The translations under genes and the position numbers were made by a program. Below, piece after piece: positions 28,403 through 35,410 of a stretch of DNA of 64,000 nucleotides. Within the stretch, counting starts at the first letter, position 1; each line of letters begins with the position of its first letter. The notes under the pieces are model-generated. The model ran no database searches. It was not told where the DNA came from and saw nothing but the letters and a program-made list of their open reading frames with translations. The stretch is from CALDUY01 sp046350255 (GTDB lineage Bacteria > Planctomycetota > Planctomycetia > Gemmatales > Gemmataceae), in contig JAXMAV010000032.1 of NCBI GenBank assembly GCA_046350255.1, forward strand, positions 32,893 through 96,892, read 5' to 3'.

Positions 28403-28972
28403 TTAGGAACTGGTCCGGGCAGAGGACCGGATCACGTCCCCGAAGCAGGGCAGCGGGTTGCGAACGAGTTGTTCGACGAGGGACTCCCCGAAGACGCAGA
28501 TGCTCTCTTCCCAGGGGTCACTGAATAACCCAACCGAGAACGTCGGGTCAACAAACAGTGAGTAGTTGTGAATTGGGATGAGCGGAACGGGCCACTTGTC
28601 CACGCTGCGATGGGCAACCACGTTCGGATCGAAGGAATGGCCGGCGTGGTTCAGATCCAGGGCGTACATCCGGCCAACAAGGTTCCCGAGGCCAACGAGG
28701 GCTTGCAGCAGTTGTTCCCTCGAACGCCACTCGATGGCCCGAAACTGCTGGGCATCCATCGCGTACAACTCTCGCACCCCGGACACCGACCACGTCACGA
28801 AGGGAGCCGGCTCCTTGATGGCCGGCCCTTCGCTCCGAGATACGCTCCTACGGAACGAGAAGCGTGTGGTAAAGGTCGCCCAGAGTTCCTCGTTCTCAGC
28901 ATCGGCGATCGGAGTCCAACCGCCCTCTACCCGCTCTACCGAGGCCCGCCGCCGACAGCCGGCCCCATCCAT
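28403..28972 (-). CDS. DUF2716-like protein
   Basis: About 189 aa. GGWTPIADAENEELWATFTT, FSFRRSVSRSEGPAIKEPAP and the C-terminal YSLFVDPTFSVGLFSDPWEE, then SICVFGESLVEQL, match the DUF2716 pattern (final FSxPWExxxCVFG block) found in many planctomycete and actinobacterial small proteins of unknown function. I chose ATG 28972 because sequence further upstream (up to 29458) is Arg/Ser/Thr-rich, looks non-coding and would run antisense into the next gene. The true start could be some codons upstream. Confidence 0.55.
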   Translation of the reverse strand: MDGAGCRRRASVERVEGGWTPIADAENEELWATFTTRFSFRRSVSRSEGPAIKEPAPFVTWSVSGVRELYAMDAQQFRAIEWRSREQLLQALVGLGNLVGRMYALDLNHAGHSFDPNVVAHRSVDKWPVPLIPIHNYSLFVDPTFSVGLFSDPWEESICVFGESLVEQLVRNPLPCFGDVIRSSARTSS

Positions 28973-29219
28973 GACGACTGTCCCCGAACGGAGCCACGGC
29001 CTCCCGAGGGGGACGTTCGGCGGTGGCGTGCGAGGAATCCGGTCGCCGATGACGTGGGTGCCGTGGTACAACCGTCTGACGCGGGCCGTGCCGGAGGCGG
29101 CTGTCCCGATCCACGCGGATGACCTCGCTCGGCGGTAGCCGCCTGCTGCCCCCGCTTCCGAGGGGAAGCGAATCACCGGGTTCACGTCGCCGGACCGGCA
29201 CCACAGGAAGGACACACCG

Positions 29220-31796
29220 ATGCGATCCCTGTTCGTCGCCAGCGTTGCGCTCCTCGTCGCGGTCGATGCTTCCGCCGGCGGGCCGCTGCGATGGGTGCGG
29301 AAGCCGGAGCTGACCTTCGATACGACGGCCAGGACGTGGTACGCGACGTTCGAGCTGGACGCCCTGACGGACGTCGAGGTGGCCCTCGTCGATCCGGCGA
29401 CTTCACGGGTCGTGCGCCATCTCGCGGCGGGCGTCCTGGGGCCGAAAGCTGCCGGCACCGCTCGCCGCCAACTCCCGCGCCCAGAAACTGACGTGGGACG
29501 GCAAGGACGACTTCGGGAACAAGGTCGCCCGACCGAACTCCCTGACCCTCCGCGTCCGGGCGGGGATGAGCGTGGCCCTGGAGCAGATCGTCGGGGGCGA
29601 CCCCTACGCCTACTTCTCCGAGGAGATGGGGCACAACGACCACGGCCCGTTCGGCATCAACGGCCTGGAGGCGAAGCTGGACGGCACGGTCTACGTTCTG
29701 GGCCATTCCAGCAACCTCGGCCCGCCGGCCCTGCGCCAGTACGACCGCGACGGCACCTACCTGCGAACGGTCTTCCCGCCGCCCGCCGGCAAGGACATCA
29801 AGGCGATGAAGGGGTGGGGAATCAACGTCAAGCCGGACGGCACCTACACTCCGAAGTTCAACCGGCTGACCGACCCGTCCCTGACCACGACGTTCCTCGA
29901 CACCGCAACCGGCGGCATGGCCCGGCTGATGCCCACGCGGACAAGCGCCCGCCTCCGTCTGTGGAACACCGGCTTCTCGGGGGCCAGCTTCGACCTGATG
30001 GCGGTGAACGTGGACGGCACGATCCCCGAGAGCCCCGGCGAGCGGTTGCTCGGGCCGCTGGTGAAGCATCCCCTGCCGAACTGGGGCCGGTGAAGCCGAA
30101 CAGCCACGTCGTCCACTCGCTGCTGGGGCCGGTCTTCACCTGCCCGACCCCGGACGGGAAGCACTTCTTCCTCAGCGGCGTCTTCGCCGCGACCACCCGG
30201 TACGGTTCGGTGCTGGAGGTCAAGGCGGAGGGCCGCGGCGACGGGCAGATCTGGAAGGTGGATCTGGAAACGCGGAAGGCTGAGGTGTTCTTCGCCCTGG
30301 AGGAGAAGGCCCTTGCCGCCGTCAAGAACCGCAAGGCGGCGCTGGGCGGCACCCACAGCTACGCCGCGCTGCACGGCGTGGCGGTGGACCGCGACGGCAA
30401 TGTCTTCGTCTGCGACCGGCTGAACCGGCGGGTCATCGTCCTCGACGGCAGGGGGAAGGTCGTCCGGGCCATCCCCGTCGAACACCCAGACGCCGTCGCC
30501 CTCAGCCCCCGGACGGAGCGTTCTACCTGACCACCCGGTTCGGCGACGAGCACTCGGGGCGGGGCGGGGTGAATCTCCTCAAGTTCACGGACTGGCGCAA
30601 GGACGACAGGCCGGTCGTCAACGAGCCGGTCTCCGCGACCGGATACACCGGCCACCACAAGCGGTCGTACGTCGTCGTTCGTGACGCCGACCTCGGGGAG
30701 CAACGTCTGGGTCGCCTACACGGAGATGCCCGTCCGCATCTACCGCGATGACGGCAAGGGCTTCCGCCTGCTCAAGGACTTCTACCGCGTCGAGGGGCGC
30801 AGCGCTGCCTGGGGTTCGACCGCCTGGAGGTGGACCGGCACACGGACGAGGTCTACGTGCTGGACGACCACGCCGGCGTCTGGAAGGTCGGCGACTGGAA
30901 GAAGCCCCGCTTCGTCAAGGTGCCGGTGAAGACGGCCAGCATCGCCATCGACGGCCGGAACCGGCACCTCTACGCCCGCACCCTCGCGGACGGCAGTTCC
31001 TCCTACTCGGTGGGCAAGGTGGCGCGGTTCCACCTGGACCGGGACGACTACGGGCCGGCGAACCTCGGGAAGACGGGGAGCAACCGCCTCACACCGGCCT
31101 TCCACCATGAGTGGTGCTTCACGGGCAACGGGGACAAGGGGATCGCGGTGGCCCCCAACGGCAATCTGGCGGTCGTGGGCGACCCCAAGGACGGACTGCG
31201 GGTCTTCGCGGGGACCGAGGACAAGTTGCCCTGGCCCGCGACGACCATTGCCAAGCTCCCCGACGCCGCCGGGGGAGTGCGGTTCGACCTCCAGGGCAAC
31301 CTCTACGTCGGCTACGTGGACCGGAAGCCGAAGGACGTCCTGCGTGGGTTTGATGGCGACCGCTTCGCCGGGGCGATGGGCCGCATCCACAAGTACGCCG
31401 ACTGGGACGCTGGAGAGCGGCAACCTGTTCCCGAAGGTGCCGGCCGGGCCGACTCTGACCTACGACGTGCCGTACGGCGCGTTCGACAGCGACTGCATCA
31501 CCCGCACGCCCCGGTTCGGCGTGAACGGCTACGGCCGGATCTACTACCCGACCAACATCGCGCAGCGGATCGCGGTGATCGACAACGCCGGCAACGAAAT
31601 CCTGCACTTCGGCACCTACGGCAACCGCGACTCGCTGGGGGGCTTGCCCGGCGACCTGATCCCGACCAGGGGCATCCCGCTGGCCTTCCCGAACAGTGTG
31701 GACGCCACGGACCAGCACATCTACGTCGCCGACATGGTGAACCTGCGGCTGCTTCGGATCAAGAAGGAGTTCCAGGCGGAAGCCACGTCCCGGTGA
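29220..31796 (+). pseudogene. Secreted NHL/SMP-30-like beta-propeller protein, several frameshifts
   Basis: An N-terminal signal peptide (MRSLFVASVALLVAVDASAG) is followed by a roughly 840-aa product that must be read through at least five frame changes (near 29445, 30080, 30510, 30690, 30800 and 31405). Propeller-type blades recur: DPYAYFSEEMGHNDHGPFGI, LHGVAVDRDGNVFVCDRLNR, EVYVLDDHAGVWKVGDW, GIAVAPNGNLAVVGDPKDGL, VRFDLQGNLYVGYVDRK and RIAVIDNAGNEILHFGTYGN. It ends EFQAEATSR at 31796. Such exported propellers occur widely in planctomycetes with unknown ligands. Conserved content between frames suggests indel errors or a recent pseudogene. Confidence 0.65.
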
Positions 31797-31898
31797 CGAC
31801 GCGGACGTGACCACGGCGACCGTGGGCAGGGGCCGGGGAGGCATTCCTCGCCGTGCCGGGGACACGGCGAGGTCGAGTTTCGAGCGAAAGGACGTGCG

Positions 31899-32444
31899 AT
31901 GAGCATTGCCAAAGGATTCCTGAGCGCGATCGTCAACACCTTCGAGGCCAACAAGCGTCTCGCGGATCGGGCCGTGGAGCAGTTGCCCGACGAGAAACTG
32001 CACGTCGCCCTGGACCCGAACACGAACTCGATCGCCGTCATCATGAAGCACGTCGCCGGGAACCTGACCTCGCGCTGGACGGACTTTCTGACCACGGACG
32101 GCGAGAAGCCGTGGCGCAACAGGGACGGCGAGTTCGTGGACACGCTCGCCGACCGGGCGGGGCTGCTGGCGGTCTGGGAGCGCGGCTGGGCGTGCCTGCT
32201 GGGAGCGCTGCGGGGCCTGAAACCGGAAGACCTCGAAAGGACCGTCCTGATCCGTGGCGAGCCCCACTCCGTGCCGCTGGCGATCGAGCGCTCGCTGGGC
32301 CACGCCTGCTACCACGTAGGCCAGATCGTCCAGGTTGCACGCGCTCTCGCGGGGGACCAGTGGACAACGCTGACGATCCCGCGCGGCGGCTCGGGGCAGT
32401 TCAATGCAGCCAACCGGGGGCAGAGCGGGAAGTCGCACTCGTAG
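31899..32444 (+). CDS. DUF1572 (DinB-like) protein
   Basis: A 181-aa protein. FLSAIVNTFEANKRLADRAV, then NSIAVIMKHVAGNLTSRWTD, RNRDGEFVDTLADRAGLLAV and AIERSLGHACYHVGQIVQVA fit the DUF1572 branch of the DinB four-helix superfamily. The His residues in KHVAGN and the HACYHVGQ pair are the expected metal ligands. An AAAGGA-type ribosome-binding site precedes ATG 31899. Function unknown; relatives are bacillithiol- or mycothiol-dependent transferases or stress proteins. Confidence 0.75.
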   Translation: MSIAKGFLSAIVNTFEANKRLADRAVEQLPDEKLHVALDPNTNSIAVIMKHVAGNLTSRWTDFLTTDGEKPWRNRDGEFVDTLADRAGLLAVWERGWACLLGALRGLKPEDLERTVLIRGEPHSVPLAIERSLGHACYHVGQIVQVARALAGDQWTTLTIPRGGSGQFNAANRGQSGKSHS

Positions 32445-32447
32445 CCG

Positions 32448-32918
32448 TCAACCGGGCCTTGACGCTTTGCACATCTGCTGCAGGTGGCGGGCGATGGCCC
32501 GTTTCAGCAGAAACGAGATCAGCCACAGCATGGGGCGAGTGAGTGACGACTTCGGGTGAAGGGCGAATGAGCGGACGACGCGGGTGTCGCCTCCGGCCCG
32601 CTCAAACTCCCACGTCTCCTCGAACCGCGTCGCCAGCCGGGACAGCGGCGGCGAGAACCCTTTCATCTCCAGCCGCAGGCGACGGTCAGGGTGCCACTCA
32701 ACGACTTCCTCGATGTGGCCAGACCCGTCCATGTTCGTCACCCGGATGCGCGTGCCGACGACTTCCGGCGTGCGGGCCTCGAACGCCGCCGCCTTGATCC
32801 CCGGCAAGGGGCCGTAGCCCCTGAAGCCGGTCCAGTTGGCGAGGTCGAGGATCTGCCCGGCGAGCTCCTCGGGTGGAAGCGGCAGCGTCTCAACGCAAGA
32901 GAACTGAATCGGCTTCAT
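32448..32918 (-). CDS. SRPBCC/START-like ligand-binding protein
   Basis: A 156-aa protein. The start at 32918 (MKPIQFSCVETLPLPPEELA) is fixed by an AAGGAGG site 9 nt upstream; a longer frame to 32960 lacks one. ILDLANWTGFRGYGPLPGIK, then VGTRIRVTNMDGSGHIEEVV, EWHPDRRLRLEMKGFSPPLS, WEFERAGGDTRVVRSFAL and a C-terminal amphipathic helix are typical of the polyketide-cyclase/START fold, which binds hydrophobic ligands. Convergent with the DUF1572 gene, 3 bp apart. Confidence 0.65.
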   Translation of the reverse strand: MKPIQFSCVETLPLPPEELAGQILDLANWTGFRGYGPLPGIKAAAFEARTPEVVGTRIRVTNMDGSGHIEEVVEWHPDRRLRLEMKGFSPPLSRLATRFEETWEFERAGGDTRVVRSFALHPKSSLTRPMLWLISFLLKRAIARHLQQMCKASRPG

Positions 32919-33399
32919 CCGTGAGATCCTCCTTCGCTTGATGTAGCCGACGACGCGCACGATGGCCTGGCGCTCACTCGTACGACCTCTGGCCGGACGT
33001 CTGCTGCGTCAGGCGAGCGCCGCGCAAGTCCAGGCCCGCGCCGGCGTTCCAGGGGGACGGCCCGAGGGGAGCGGGAGTGGCTCGCGAAAAAGTCGGCAGG
33101 GACGGCGAACCTCCCAGCGGGTGGGTTGGTCTACCAGACGTACGCGACAGGGACGCCGGGCGGCGAGAAGACAGGCCCGGCCCCCGATCGACGATGCAGA
33201 AGGAAACGATGACACGCGATCACGCGAACTTCTGTGGTAATCAGACCCCGGCGACGGCCAATCAGCTGTGTCGGGCGAAGGATGCCCACCCCCTGCGGCA
33301 GTGACACCGACCCCTTCCGGGTGAAGCCTCATGGAGGCCGGGCGTCACGCGACCCCCGGCCTTCTTCGTTGTCCGGGGTGGACGACGGACGAACGAGAC
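32919..33399. other. 481-bp region upstream of the tRNA array
   Basis: No gene is convincing here. A hairpin with a short T-rich tail lies at 33335-33370 (annotated). I cannot point to a clear promoter for the array. Confidence 0.5.
33335..33370 (+). terminator. Terminator-like hairpin before the tRNA array
   Basis: AGGCCGGG (33335-33342) and CCCGGCCT (33355-33362) form a perfect 8-bp stem followed by TTCTTCGTT. It lies 30 bp before the first tRNA, so it may isolate the array from upstream transcription or end a short upstream RNA. Confidence 0.5.
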
Positions 33400-33471
33400 G
33401 TGCCCGTGGCCGAGCGGCCCAGGCGTCTGCCTTCCAAGCAGAAAAGGCGAGTTCGACTCTCGCCGGGCACT
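33400..33471 (+). tRNA. tRNA-Gly (TCC), array unit 1
   Basis: Acceptor GTGCCCG/CGGGCAC, anticodon stem TCTGC/GCAGA with loop CTTCCAA (anticodon TCC), T arm GCGAG-TTCGACT-CTCGC, and discriminator T as expected for Gly. No CCA; the trailer begins CTG. Confidence 0.85.
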
Positions 33472-33506
33472 CTGATGATGGCTCTTTGACAACGCGGCGG
33501 ACGACT

Positions 33507-33580
33507 GGCCCGGTAGGCAACCGGAAGACCACCCTCTTCGAGAAGGAGGGATGCTGTGGGTTCGACTCCCACCTGGGCCA
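33507..33580 (+). tRNA. tRNA-like unit 2, anticodon uncertain
   Basis: Acceptor GGCCCGG/CTGGGCC with one G-T pair, T arm GTGGG-TTCGACT-CCCAC. The anticodon arm is irregular: CCCTC/GAGGG would leave a 9-nt loop, while 7-nt loop solutions give TCG (Arg) or GAG (Leu) with imperfect stems. It may be degenerate. Confidence 0.6.
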
Positions 33581-33590
33581 CTCTCTATAT

Positions 33591-33663
33591 GCCCTGGCGG
33601 ACCAGCGGAGTGGTCGTCGCCCTTTCAAGGCGAAGAGCGTGGGTTCAAATCCCATCCAGGGTA
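33591..33663 (+). tRNA. tRNA-Glu (TTC), array unit 3
   Basis: Acceptor GCCCTGG/CCAGGGT (G1-T72), anticodon stem TCGCC/GGCGA with loop CTTTCAA (TTC), T arm GTGGG-TTCAAAT-CCCAT, discriminator A, then CTG. Confidence 0.85.
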
Positions 33664-33674
33664 CTGACAATCCT

Positions 33675-33713
33675 GTGTCGGCCGCTGTGCAGGTTCAACT
33701 CCTGCCCGACACA
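33675..33713 (+). tRNA. 39-nt acceptor/T-arm minihelix, array unit 4
   Basis: Acceptor GTGTCGG (33675-33681) pairs perfectly with CCGACAC (33706-33712). Between them are only a 7-nt linker CCGCTGT and a complete T arm GCAGG-TTCAACT-CCTGC, with discriminator A and then CTG. The D arm and anticodon arm are absent, so this cannot decode. It could be a deletion product or a functional minihelix. Confidence 0.7.
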
Positions 33714-33719
33714 CTGACC

Positions 33720-33792
33720 GGCCTTGTAGCTCAACCGGCGGAGCACCTGTCTCTTAAACAGGGGGATGTGGGTTCGACCCCCACCGGGGCCA
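33720..33792 (+). tRNA. tRNA-Lys (CTT), array unit 5
   Basis: Acceptor GGCCTTG/CGGGGCC with two T-G pairs, anticodon stem CCTGT/ACAGG with loop CTCTTAA (CTT), T arm GTGGG-TTCGACC-CCCAC, discriminator A, then CTG. Confidence 0.85.
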
Positions 33793-33806
33793 CTGCATCA
33801 ATGACT

Positions 33807-33878
33807 GGGCGTGTCGTCTAACGGGAAGACGGCTGACTGGCGGTCAGCGGATGAGGGTTCGACTCCCTCCACGGTCCA
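33807..33878 (+). tRNA. tRNA-Ala (GGC)-like, array unit 6
   Basis: Anticodon stem GCTGA/TCAGC with loop CTGGCGG (GGC), D arm GTC/GAC, T arm GAGGG-TTCGACT-CCCTC. The acceptor stem contains a mismatch and its register is uncertain by one base; the trailer CTGG follows. Confidence 0.7.
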
Positions 33879-33890
33879 CTGGTTCTAGTT

Positions 33891-33962
33891 GCCCTGGTGG
33901 TGAAAGGGACATCATGGCTCCCTCCGAAGGAGCAGGTCCAGGTTCGATTCCTGGCCGGGGTA
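33891..33962 (+). tRNA. tRNA-Arg (CCG), array unit 7
   Basis: Acceptor GCCCTGG/CCGGGGT with two G-T pairs, anticodon stem GCTCC/GGAGC with loop CTCCGAA (CCG), T arm CCAGG-TTCGATT-CCTGG, discriminator A, then CTGG. Confidence 0.85.
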
Positions 33963-33973
33963 CTGGTTCAGAG

Positions 33974-34046
33974 CGGGGACAGGGCTGATGGTGAGCCGCC
34001 TGCCCTGGGAGCAGGACACAACGGGGTTCGATTCCCCGGTCCCCGA
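33974..34046 (+). tRNA. tRNA-Pro (TGG), array unit 8
   Basis: Acceptor CGGGGAC/GTCCCCG (C1-G72, typical of Pro), D stem GGCT/AGCC, anticodon stem CCTGC/GCAGG with loop CCTGGGA (TGG; position 33 is C instead of T), T arm CGGGG-TTCGATT-CCCCG, discriminator A, then CTGG. Confidence 0.85.
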
Positions 34047-34065
34047 CTGGTTCGTGGTCAATGAC

Positions 34066-34137
34066 ATCCTCGGAGTGTGCCGGTTCGCACGCGACTTTGC
34101 GAAGGTCGCAGATCAGGTTCGATTCCTGGCGAGGATA
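34066..34137 (+). tRNA. tRNA-Arg (GCG)-like, array unit 9
   Basis: Acceptor ATCCTCG/CGAGGAT perfect, anticodon stem CGACT/GGTCG with loop TTGCGAA (GCG), T arm TCAGG-TTCGATT-CCTGG, discriminator A, then CTGG. GCG is an unusual bacterial Arg anticodon (ACG is normal). Confidence 0.75.
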
Positions 34138-34154
34138 CTGGTTCGCTTGCTGAT

Positions 34155-34228
34155 GGTGGGTATGGTGTAGTGGCTCTGCATGCGACACTGTGACCGTCGC
34201 GGTGCCGGATCGTAACCGGCTATCCACC
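34155..34228 (+). tRNA. tRNA-His (GTG), array unit 10
   Basis: Encoded G-1 (34155) opposite C73 (34228), the hallmark of tRNA-His. Acceptor GTGGGTA/TATCCAC, anticodon GTG in loop CTGTGAC, with the stem CGAC/GTCG. The T arm is atypical (CCGG-ATCGTAA-CCGG). The trailer begins CTG. Confidence 0.75.
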
Positions 34229-34240
34229 CTGTTCTTTGAC

Positions 34241-34313
34241 GCCGGCGCAGCTCGATCGGTCGAGCACCCCTCTTGTAAAGGGGCGCGTGCGGGTTCGAGC
34301 CCCGCCGCTGGCT
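34241..34313 (+). tRNA. tRNA-Thr (TGT), array unit 11
   Basis: Acceptor GCCGGCG/CGCTGGC, D stem GCTC/GAGC, anticodon stem CCCCT/AGGGG with loop CTTGTAA (TGT), T arm GCGGG-TTCGAGC-CCCGC, discriminator T, then CTG. Confidence 0.9.
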
Positions 34314-34328
34314 CTGCACTTCTCTTTC

Positions 34329-34396
34329 AGCCGGGCTCTCGGAGAGGACCGGGGCTCTGAACTTCGGTCGAGCTGGCTCGACACCAGCACTGGCTG
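34329..34396 (+). tRNA. tRNA-Gln (CTG)-like, array unit 12
   Basis: Acceptor AGCCGGG/ACTGGCT with one G-T pair and one mismatch, anticodon stem CGGGG/CTTCG (wobble-rich) with loop CTCTGAA (CTG), T arm GCTGG-CTCGACA-CCAGC, discriminator G as expected for Gln. The T loop starts C instead of T. Probably diverged. Confidence 0.65.
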
Positions 34397-34406
34397 CTCT
34401 CTTGAT

Positions 34407-34479
34407 GCCGGCGATGCTCGACGGGACGGGCACCGCCCTCGTAACGCGGACCAAGTGGGTTCGAGCCCCACCGCCGGCT
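34407..34479 (+). tRNA. tRNA-Thr (CGT), array unit 13
   Basis: Acceptor GCCGGCG/CGCCGGC perfect, anticodon stem CCGCC/CGCGG (one mismatch) with loop CTCGTAA (CGT), T arm GTGGG-TTCGAGC-CCCAC, discriminator T. Confidence 0.8.
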
Positions 34480-34494
34480 CTTGCTGGTTCCCAT

Positions 34495-34567
34495 GATGCC
34501 GGGGCCGGACAGTCAGGCGGTCGGCTGCAACCCGACCATCATGCAGGTTCAACTCCTGCCGGCGTCT
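34495..34567 (+). tRNA. tRNA-Cys (GCA), array unit 14
   Basis: Acceptor GATGCCG/CGGCGTC with one T-G pair, anticodon stem GTCGG/CCGAC with loop CTGCAAC (GCA), T arm GCAGG-TTCAACT-CCTGC, discriminator T (U73, the Cys identity base), then CTG. Confidence 0.85.
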
Positions 34568-34576
34568 CTGATTCAT

Positions 34577-34650
34577 TCCGGTGTAGCTCAGCCGGTCAGA
34601 GCGCCGCGCTGAAAAAGCGGAGGCCGCTGGTTCGACCCCAGCCGCCGGAA
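34577..34650 (+). tRNA. tRNA-Phe (GAA), array unit 15
   Basis: Acceptor TCCGGTG/CGCCGGA with one T-G pair, anticodon loop CTGAAAA (GAA) on stem CCGC/GCGG, T arm GCTGG-TTCGACC-CCAGC, discriminator A, then CTG. Confidence 0.85.
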
Positions 34651-34664
34651 CTGCCTCGCACGTT

Positions 34665-34738
34665 CAGGATGTAGGAAAGCCTGGAAATCCGCCAGCTTGG
34701 GGTGCTGGAGAGCGTCGGTTCAAATCCGGCCATCCTGA
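34665..34738 (+). tRNA. tRNA-Pro (GGG), array unit 16
   Basis: Acceptor CAGGATG/CATCCTG perfect, anticodon stem CCAGC/GCTGG with loop TTGGGGT (GGG), T arm GTCGG-TTCAAAT-CCGGC, discriminator A, then CTG. Confidence 0.85.
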
Positions 34739-34747
34739 CTGATTGCT

Positions 34748-34820
34748 TGCCTTGTAGCTCAAACGGTAGAGCGGCTCGCTGTTAACGAGACGGTTGCAGG
34801 TTCGAGTCCTGCCTGGGCAG
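34748..34820 (+). tRNA. tRNA-Asn (GTT), array unit 17
   Basis: Acceptor TGCCTTG/CTGGGCA (one T-G, one T-T), D stem GCTC/GAGC, anticodon stem CTCG/CGAG with loop CTGTTAA (GTT), T arm GCAGG-TTCGAGT-CCTGC, discriminator G as expected for Asn, then CTGG. Confidence 0.85.
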
Positions 34821-34831
34821 CTGGTTCTTAC

Positions 34832-34901
34832 AAGGGTGTGCTCCTGGGAGAGTAGTGCGGCTCCAACCCGCACGCAGAGGGTTCGACTCCTTCCGCCCTT
34901 G
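34832..34901 (+). tRNA. tRNA-Trp (CCA), array unit 18
   Basis: Acceptor AAGGGTG/CGCCCTT with one T-G pair, anticodon stem TGCGG/CCGCA with loop CTCCAAC (CCA), T arm GAGGG-TTCGACT-CCTTC, discriminator G as expected for Trp. Confidence 0.85.
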
Positions 34902-34907
34902 CTTGTT

Positions 34908-34979
34908 GCGTCTGTGGCCGATTGGTTCAGGCACCACCCCGCCAAGGTGGACAGGCCGGTTCGACTCCGGCCAGACGCT
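34908..34979 (+). tRNA. tRNA-Gly (GCC), array unit 19
   Basis: Acceptor GCGTCTG/CAGACGC perfect, anticodon stem CCACC/GGTGG with loop CCGCCAA (GCC; C at position 33), T arm GCCGG-TTCGACT-CCGGC, discriminator T, then CTG. Confidence 0.85.
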
Positions 34980-34993
34980 CTGTCTTCTGCAAC

Positions 34994-35068
34994 GCTCCTG
35001 TGGGGGAGCCTGGAGTCCCCGCACCCCTGTCACGGGTGAGATCGCCGGTTCAAATCCGGTCTGGCCGC
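34994..35068 (+). tRNA. tRNA-Asp (GTC)-like, array unit 20
   Basis: D stem GGGG/CCCC, anticodon stem CACCC/GGGTG with loop CTGTCAC (GTC), T arm GCCGG-TTCAAAT-CCGGT. The acceptor stem pairs poorly (5' GCTCCTG against 3' CTGGCCG), so the ends are approximate and the gene may be decayed. Confidence 0.65.
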
Positions 35069-35076
35069 TCTTTCGT

Positions 35077-35151
35077 GGTCCTGTGGAGCAGCCCGGAGTG
35101 CTCGCCGCGCTCACATCGCGGAGGTCGCTGGTTCAAATCCAGCCGGGGCTA
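35077..35151 (+). tRNA. tRNA-Val (CAC), array unit 21
   Basis: Acceptor GGTCCTG/CGGGGCT with three G-T pairs, anticodon stem CCGCG/CGCGG with loop CTCACAT (CAC), T arm GCTGG-TTCAAAT-CCAGC, discriminator A, then CTG. Confidence 0.8.
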
Positions 35152-35162
35152 CTGATTTTTCT

Positions 35163-35237
35163 ACCCCCGTGGCCCAGCGGCGACGGCACCTCTCTACACA
35201 GAGGCAATCACCGCAGGTTCGAGTCCTGCCGGGGGTA
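35163..35237 (+). tRNA. tRNA-like unit 22, anticodon uncertain (possibly Val TAC)
   Basis: Acceptor ACCCCCG/CGGGGGT perfect, T arm GCAGG-TTCGAGT-CCTGC, discriminator A, then CTG. The anticodon stem CCTCT/AGAGG encloses only a 6-nt loop CTACAC, so the anticodon cannot be assigned with normal geometry. Confidence 0.65.
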
Positions 35238-35247
35238 CTGTACTGCT

Positions 35248-35324
35248 TGCGGAGTGGACTGGAGCCTGGTTCCCAGCACGGTCTCATAAGCCGTCCGACG
35301 CCGGTTCAAATCCGGCCTCCGCAA
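35248..35324 (+). tRNA. tRNA-Met (CAT), array unit 23
   Basis: Acceptor TGCGGAG/CTCCGCA perfect, anticodon stem ACGGT/GCCGT with loop CTCATAA (CAT), T arm GCCGG-TTCAAAT-CCGGC, discriminator A, then CTGG. The paired acceptor and lack of three G-C pairs next to the loop favour an elongator tRNA. Confidence 0.85.
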
Positions 35325-35330
35325 CTGGCG

Positions 35331-35401
35331 GGTCTTGAGGTGTTAGGGCAGCACACCGCCTTGGTAGGGCGGTAGTCTGGGTTCGAGTCCCAGCTGGACC
35401 T
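35331..35401 (+). tRNA. tRNA-Thr (GGT), array unit 24
   Basis: Acceptor GGTCTTG/CTGGACC (one T-G, one T-T), anticodon stem CCGCC/GGCGG with loop TTGGTAG (GGT), T arm CTGGG-TTCGAGT-CCCAG, discriminator T, then CTG. Ends 9 bp before the stop codon of the convergent effector gene. Confidence 0.85.
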
Positions 35402-35410
35402 CTGCTACGG

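Noticed and set aside
33400..35401. CRISPR-like appearance from the repeated GGTTCGA sequences
   Set aside because: The recurring sequence is the tRNA T arm; flanking stems vary and pair as acceptor stems, and there are no identical repeats with uniform spacers.
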